NCBI GenBank assembly: GCA_030152265.1 | Contig: JASLHQ010000144.1 | Coordinates: forward strand, 1 to 26,135 | Length of the DNA: 26,135 nucleotides | Direction: 5' to 3' | Source of the DNA: Savagea sp. | GTDB lineage: Bacteria; Bacillota; Bacilli; Bacillales_A; Planococcaceae | Shown here: in pieces, positions 24,244-26,135 of the stretch | Position numbering within the stretch: the first letter of the stretch is position 1 | Layout of the letters: every line of letters starts with the position of its first letter | Notes under the pieces: generated by a model | What the model saw: the letters and a program-made list of their open reading frames with translations, nothing else | The model's database searches: none | Told to the model about the DNA's origin: nothing | Translations under genes and position numbers: made by a program

Positions 24244-25481
24244 TCACTTACTTTTTTAAATAATAATGTGGCGTTATGTCCACCGAATCCGAGTGAGTTA
24301 CTTAAAGCGTATTGAATGTCTCGCTCGCGTGGCTTGTCCGCTACGTAATCGAGATCACATGCTTCATCTGGCTCCACGATATTAATAGTCGGTGGCATGA
24401 TGCCTTTATCGATTGCTTGAACGGTAAACACCGCTTCTACTCCGCCTGCTGCTCCGAGTAAGTGACCCGTCATCGACTTTGTCGAACTCATCGCTAACTT
24501 GTAAGCATGGTCCCCAAACACTGTTTTTACCGCTTCTGTTTCATATAAGTCATTATATGGCGTGCTCGTACCGTGAGCGTTAATATAGTCGACGACATTC
24601 GCTTCGACACCCGCTTCGTCGAGCGCTTGTTGCATCGCACGTGCCGCTCCTTCTCCTGCTGGCGCTGGTGCTGTAATATGGAACGCATCTCCTGTCGCAC
24701 CGTAACCGACAACTTCCGCATAAATTTTAGCTCCGCGCGCTTTCGCATGCTCATATTCTTCTAAAATGAGAATACCTGCCCCTTCTCCCATAACAAAACC
24801 GTCACGATTTTTATCGAATGGGCGACAAGCTGTCTTCGGATTTTCATTTTGAGTAAGTGCCGTATTCGCAATGAAACCAGCTACTGCCATCGTCGTAATT
24901 GGCGCTTCTGTTCCACCTGCAATCATCACATCCGCATCACCGCGTTTAATTACTTCAAAAGCATCTCCAATCGAGTTCGTTCCTGAAGCACATGCTGTTA
25001 CCGTACAAGAGTTAATCCCACGAGCTCCGTGATAAATCGACACTTGCCCCGCTGCCATATCCGGAATCATCATCGGAACGAAAAACGGACTCACCCGACG
25101 ATATCCACGCTCTTTAAATAAATTGAACTGTTGTTCATGCGTTTCCATACCACCAATTCCTGAACCGATCCACACCCCTGCACGTGGTGCCAGTTTTTCA
25201 TCAATTTCTAAATTCGCATCTTTCATCGCCATAATTGAAGCAGCTAATGCGTAATGTGTGAAACGATCCATTTTGCGCGCATCTTTACGTGACACATATT
25301 CTTCAATATCAAAATCTTTCACTTCTGCCGTTACTTTCACTGGAAATTGTTCACGATCTAAACGTTCCATTAAGCCGATTCCAGATTTTCCTTGCATCAG
25401 TGACTCCCATGAATCTGCTGCGTTGTTCCCAATCGGTGTTACAGCACCAATCCCTGTTACTACTACACGTTTTTGTTCCAA
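24240..25481 (-). CDS. fabF: Beta-ketoacyl-ACP synthase II
   Basis: A 413-residue condensing enzyme that extends acyl-ACP with malonyl-ACP in fatty acid synthesis. The Cys-His-His triad is C164 (TACASGT), H303 (NAHGTST) and H340 ([13 protein letters not shown]), with K335 nearby; GFGGHNATL closes the fold. Start: an in-frame ATG at 25490 directly abuts the AAAGG ribosome site, whereas TTG 25481 has an 8-nt spacer and gives [10 protein letters not shown], the same length and start context as the B. subtilis enzyme as I recall it. It lies 20 bp after fabH in the same operon. Confidence 0.97.
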   Translation of the reverse strand: MEQKRVVVTGIGAVTPIGNNAADSWESLMQGKSGIGLMERLDREQFPVKVTAEVKDFDIEEYVSRKDARKMDRFTHYALAASIMAMKDANLEIDEKLAPRAGVWIGSGIGGMETHEQQFNLFKERGYRRVSPFFVPMMIPDMAAGQVSIYHGARGINSCTVTACASGTNSIGDAFEVIKRGDADVMIAGGTEAPITTMAVAGFIANTALTQNENPKTACRPFDKNRDGFVMGEGAGILILEEYEHAKARGAKIYAEVVGYGATGDAFHITAPAPAGEGAARAMQQALDEAGVEANVVDYINAHGTSTPYNDLYETEAVKTVFGDHAYKLAMSSTKSMTGHLLGAAGGVEAVFTVQAIDKGIMPPTINIVEPDEACDLDYVADKPRERDIQYALSNSLGFGGHNATLLFKKVSE

Positions 25482-25501
25482 TTGAACCATCCTTTCTATT
25501 A

Positions 25502-26135
25502 TTACTTACCCCATTTTATACAGAGTGCTCCCCAAGTGAGCCCTCCACCAAATCCAACTAATACGATGACATCGTCGTCTTTCACTTTGCCATCTTGTAA
25601 ATCGTCATACAATGACAACGGAATCGAGCCTGCTGAAGTGTTGCCGTATTTATGAATCGTTTTCGACACTTTATCTTCCGGCAAGCCGAGACGTTGACGT
25701 GAAGCATCCATAATGCGTGTATTCGCTTGGTGTGGAATTAAATAATCGACATCATCCGTCGTTAATCCTGCTTTTTCTGTCACTTTTACAGCAGATTCAC
25801 CCATTTGACGAACCGCAAACTTAAATACTTCACGACCATTCATTTGAATGTGAGTACCGTCGTGTTCTAAATGTTTTCCGCCACTTCCGTCCGCTCCGAG
25901 CTCAGAAGATAAAATACCGCGTCCTTCACTCACTTTACCGAGAACGACAGCGCCGCCACCATCACCGAATAACACGGCAGTATTGCGGTCATTCCAATCG
26001 AGGAATTTCGAAAGCTTTTCGACACCGATGACGAGTACATAGTCGTACATACCCGCTTCGATGAATTGTTGACCTGTGACGATTCCGTACATGAATCCAG
26101 CACAAGCTGCTGAAATATCCATCGCTGCCGCATTC
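25502..26135 (-). CDS. fabH: Beta-ketoacyl-ACP synthase III, C-terminal part (cut by window end)
   Basis: About 211 C-terminal residues of FabH, the enzyme that starts fatty acid synthesis by condensing acyl-CoA with malonyl-ACP. The reading frame is open to the window edge, so no start is seen. The active-site Cys is in [12 protein letters not shown], the His in [10 protein letters not shown] and the Asn in [10 protein letters not shown], giving the full Cys-His-Asn triad. The C-terminus ([22 protein letters not shown]) is canonical. It is immediately upstream of fabF. Confidence 0.97.
   Translation of the reverse strand, partial: NAAAMDISAACAGFMYGIVTGQQFIEAGMYDYVLVIGVEKLSKFLDWNDRNTAVLFGDGGGAVVLGKVSEGRGILSSELGADGSGGKHLEHDGTHIQMNGREVFKFAVRQMGESAVKVTEKAGLTTDDVDYLIPHQANTRIMDASRQRLGLPEDKVSKTIHKYGNTSAGSIPLSLYDDLQDGKVKDDDVIVLVGFGGGLTWGALCIKWGK

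Overview
The window looks like a chromosomal segment of a low-GC Gram-positive bacterium of the order Bacillales. The case rests on the marker set (SpxA, MecA, the SpxH/YjbH adaptor, CoiA, RelQ, YjbI-type globin, UPF0738, AbrB/Abh), on T-box leaders in front of serA and trpS, on strong AGGAGG ribosome sites, and on gene order that resembles the Bacillus subtilis fabHF-trpS-spxA-mecA-coiA-pepF-yjbH-yjbI-relQ-nadK-yjbO region. A Caryophanaceae/Planococcaceae-like host is a guess that the sequence alone does not prove. I see no rRNA, tRNA, CRISPR array, phage gene or insertion sequence.

Layout, left to right. (1) 1-3.7 kb: the 5' end of a YitT-type membrane protein, a divergent AbrB/Abh regulator, then a leftward two-gene operon for a cytochrome bd-superfamily complex made of two CydA-like subunits, one fused to a c-type heme domain, and a leftward thioredoxin-like gene. 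(2) 3.7-6.0 kb: a promoter and serine-type T-box leader driving serA. (3) 6.0-7.6 kb: an amphi-Trp domain protein, a GNAT acetyltransferase and a HAD phosphatase. (4) 7.6-10.9 kb: a leftward operon pgpA-like - ABC ATPase - SLC13/RCK_C permease. (5) 11.1-12.3 kb: a rightward pair, esterase (YjcH-like) and GNAT (YjcF-like). (6) 12.3-16.6 kb: leftward mgtE, and a tight leftward operon UPF0738-relQ-nadK-rluD-type synthase. (7) 16.7-17.9 kb: truncated globin and SpxH, overlapping by 4 bp. (8) 18.3-22.6 kb: leftward coiA-pepF, mecA and spxA units. (9) 22.6-24.2 kb: a tryptophan-type T-box leader and trpS. (10) 24.2-26.1 kb: leftward fabH-fabF, with fabH cut by the window edge.

How the genes fit together. 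SpxA (the redox transcription factor), SpxH (its ClpXP adaptor) and MecA (a ClpC adaptor) make a stress-proteolysis cluster, with the competence factor CoiA and peptidase PepF between them. RelQ and NadK join (p)ppGpp synthesis to NADP supply. The two T-boxes tie serine synthesis and Trp-tRNA charging to tRNA aminoacylation. Nearly every convergent gene pair shares one bidirectional intrinsic terminator.

Most of the window is ordinary core genome. The parts most worth a second look are the heme-c-fused CydA-like pair, the palindrome-rich gap between spxH and pepF, and the perfect 19-bp inverted repeat in the spxA leader.
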